From assembly GCF_001619585.1 (NCBI RefSeq), contig NZ_LQNT01000010.1, forward strand, positions 169,922 through 233,921: DNA of 64,000 nucleotides, in the 5' to 3' direction. The DNA is from Bhargavaea cecembensis (lineage in GTDB: Bacteria > Bacillota > Bacilli > Bacillales_A > Planococcaceae). Within the stretch, counting starts at the first letter, position 1, and every line of letters starts with the position of its first letter. Positions 62,910 to 64,000 of the stretch are shown here, in pieces. Made by a program: the position numbers and the translations under genes. Under the pieces are notes generated by a model, which made no database searches, was not told the origin of the DNA, and saw nothing but the letters and a program-made list of their open reading frames with translations.

Positions 62910-63788
62910 ATGGAGCATCTACTGCGGCCGATTTATCAGGAACGTGCGGGTGACCCGAACACGCTAGGTGTCATTCTGGTCGAGAAGCGGGGAAAGTTGG
63001 ATCCCGTCACCGATACGTTCGATGCCATTCTTCTCATCCTGGTACAGGATGCGGAGCGGCCGGTATTCACGAAGCATTACACGGACGGCCAGGAAAAGGC
63101 AGCCATGCATGTTGTCGCGGAGCGGCAGCTGAAAAAGTGGCTCCTGCTCGGCACAAACCGCAAAATCGTGGACTGGCTCTTTTTCGGGCGCATCCTCTTC
63201 GACCGGAACGAATACATTGAGAACCTAAAGACGGAACTTAAAGATTTCCCGTTTTACGGAAGGCAGATCAAGACCGGACTCGAATTTGCCCGACTGATCC
63301 GCCACTATATGGAGGGCCGCATGTTCTACGAACAGCATAATTACCTGGACGCCTATAATCATGTCGTCCGTTCCCTTCATGGTCTTGCCCGGCTGGCGGT
63401 GCTTGAAAACGGCCTGCTTCCTGAAGTTACGGTCTGGTCACAGGTCAAAAAGATCGACCCTGCCATCTATAAGTTGTACGAAGAACTGGTCTTGAGCGAC
63501 GAGACGCTTGAAAAGCGGTTGGAGCTTTTGTTCCTGGCAGGTGAGTTCTTCATCAATTCCAAGGTCACAGATGGTGCGCGTCACATTCTCTCTGCCATGT
63601 CCGAGAATGAGGACTGGACGATACAGGAGCTTCACGAACATGAAGAGCTCCGGAATTATTCCGTTAACCTGGAAGTATTCGTAGAGTACCTGATCGACAG
63701 AGGACTCATAGAGGTCGTCAGAAACCAGGCCAAAGACGGCAGGATTGAGCACAGGAATTACCGGGTTGCCCCGATCACTGAGGAGTGA
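62910..63788 (+). CDS. ygxA: Nucleotidyltransferase-like protein YgxA
   Basis: A 292-residue protein matching YgxA, which lies just upstream of an rrn operon in B. subtilis. The N-terminal half resembles a nucleotidyltransferase fold without an obvious catalytic DxD; the middle is helical (QHNYLDAYNHVVRSLHGLAR) and the C-terminus is a winged-helix-like part. The function is unknown. AAAGGAGG lies six bases before ATG 62910. Confidence 0.9.
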   Translation: MEHLLRPIYQERAGDPNTLGVILVEKRGKLDPVTDTFDAILLILVQDAERPVFTKHYTDGQEKAAMHVVAERQLKKWLLLGTNRKIVDWLFFGRILFDRNEYIENLKTELKDFPFYGRQIKTGLEFARLIRHYMEGRMFYEQHNYLDAYNHVVRSLHGLARLAVLENGLLPEVTVWSQVKKIDPAIYKLYEELVLSDETLEKRLELLFLAGEFFINSKVTDGARHILSAMSENEDWTIQELHEHEELRNYSVNLEVFVEYLIDRGLIEVVRNQAKDGRIEHRNYRVAPITEE

Positions 63789-63815
63789 TTGGGGTACACC
63801 GGTATTTTTTTTTGC
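63767..63815 (+). terminator. Terminator after ygxA
   Basis: Stem CCCCGATCACT / AGTGATTGGGG overlaps the stop codon; a long T tract comes 12 bases later. Confidence 0.65.
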
Positions 63816-63824
63816 AGAACCGCT

Positions 63825-63852
63825 TGACGGAATGACGGAAACTGAGTATGAT
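63825..63852 (+). promoter_or_regulatory. rrn operon promoter P1
   Basis: TTGACG (63825-63830) and TATGAT (63847-63852), spacer 16, between ygxA and the rrn leader. Confidence 0.7.
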
Positions 63853-63916
63853 AGTAAACGTCGCTTGAGAGCGGCCGCCGGGAGAGATACGGCGTCAAAC
63901 TTCTTGAAAAAGAGTG

Positions 63917-63945
63917 TTGACATCGAAGTTCACCGGTGTTATCAT
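63917..63945 (+). promoter_or_regulatory. rrn operon promoter P2
   Basis: TTGACA (63917-63922) and TATCAT (63940-63945) with a 17-base spacer. Two stacked promoters are the rule for Bacillus rrn operons. Confidence 0.85.
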
Positions 63946-64000
63946 AGAGAAGTCGCTTTCGGAGCGGCAAACATGAACCTTGAAAACTGAACAGCAAAAC
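63946..64000 (+). other. 5-prime leader of an rRNA operon (16S gene lies beyond the window)
   Basis: GAACCTTGAAAACTGAACAG near the window end is the boxA-like leader sequence that precedes 16S rRNA genes in Bacillales. The rRNA genes themselves are outside. Confidence 0.85.

Overview
The window looks like a chromosomal segment of a moderately high-GC, endospore-forming member of the Bacillales, most likely Planococcaceae/Caryophanaceae (a Bhargavaea-like genome would fit). The reasons are: AGGAGG-type ribosome binding sites with many TTG and GTG starts, a gamma-type SASP, PdaA, a LOV-STAS photoreceptor, T-box and TPP leaders, and gene order recalled from the Bacillus subtilis yfk-yfj-yfh-yga region (cax/yfkE, yfkK, yfkH, yfkF, pdaA, yfhF, recX, yfhH, yfhJ, yfhP, mutY, sspE, ygaC, ygaD, ygaE, gsaB, ygaF, perR, ygzB, ygxA). 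The window ends in the tandem promoters and leader of an rRNA operon. No rRNA or tRNA gene lies inside it. The genus is an inference; no search was possible.

Region 1-13 kb: the end of a CocE-type hydrolase, an SRPBCC protein, an RraA-like aldolase, an FMN reductase, a LOV-STAS photoreceptor, a HAD phosphatase, two palindromic intergenic repeats, a T-box-controlled aminotransferase-serA operon, a glycine-zipper protein, an RsbR-type stressosome protein, a YpfJ-type zinc protease and a POT peptide transporter. Region 13-21 kb: an M48 protease fused to ankyrin repeats, an ATP-grasp D-aspartate-ligase-like enzyme followed by a FemX-type transferase, a Ca/H antiporter, a tiny FbpA-like protein, an amidase and an aspartate racemase. 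The ligase, transferase and racemase could together build a D-Asp-containing peptidoglycan bridge. Region 21-31 kb: a DEAD-box helicase, a GDSL esterase, a 20-bp tandem repeat array between two 70-bp direct repeats, TPP-controlled thiT, methionine aminopeptidase, a divergent TspO-like protein, oligoendopeptidase F, a GNAT enzyme, an MreB paralogue and an AT-rich dehydrogenase.

Region 31-46.5 kb: M29 aminopeptidase, yfkK, alanine symporter, a YtxH-like protein with yfkH, a ZosA-like P-type ATPase, small proteins, a probable orphan transcript, OsmC, an MFS exporter, pdaA, yfhF, the recX-yfhH-yfhJ operon, yfhP and mutY. Region 46.5-64 kb: sspE, ygaC, ygaD, then a low-GC LPXTA surface protein with its class D sortase, a five-gene oligopeptide ABC transporter, ygaE, gsaB, bcp, a hydroxyacid dehydrogenase, a cobalamin adenosyltransferase, perR with a Per box, ygzB, ygxA and the rrn promoters.

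Most of the window is ordinary core genome. The least explained element is the 20-bp repeat array at about 23.1-23.6 kb. Next come the orphan promoter-to-terminator unit at 39.0-39.25 kb, the M48-ankyrin fusion, and several expression oddities: a terminator inside a coding end, a terminator touching the pdaA start, and a possible ATC start.
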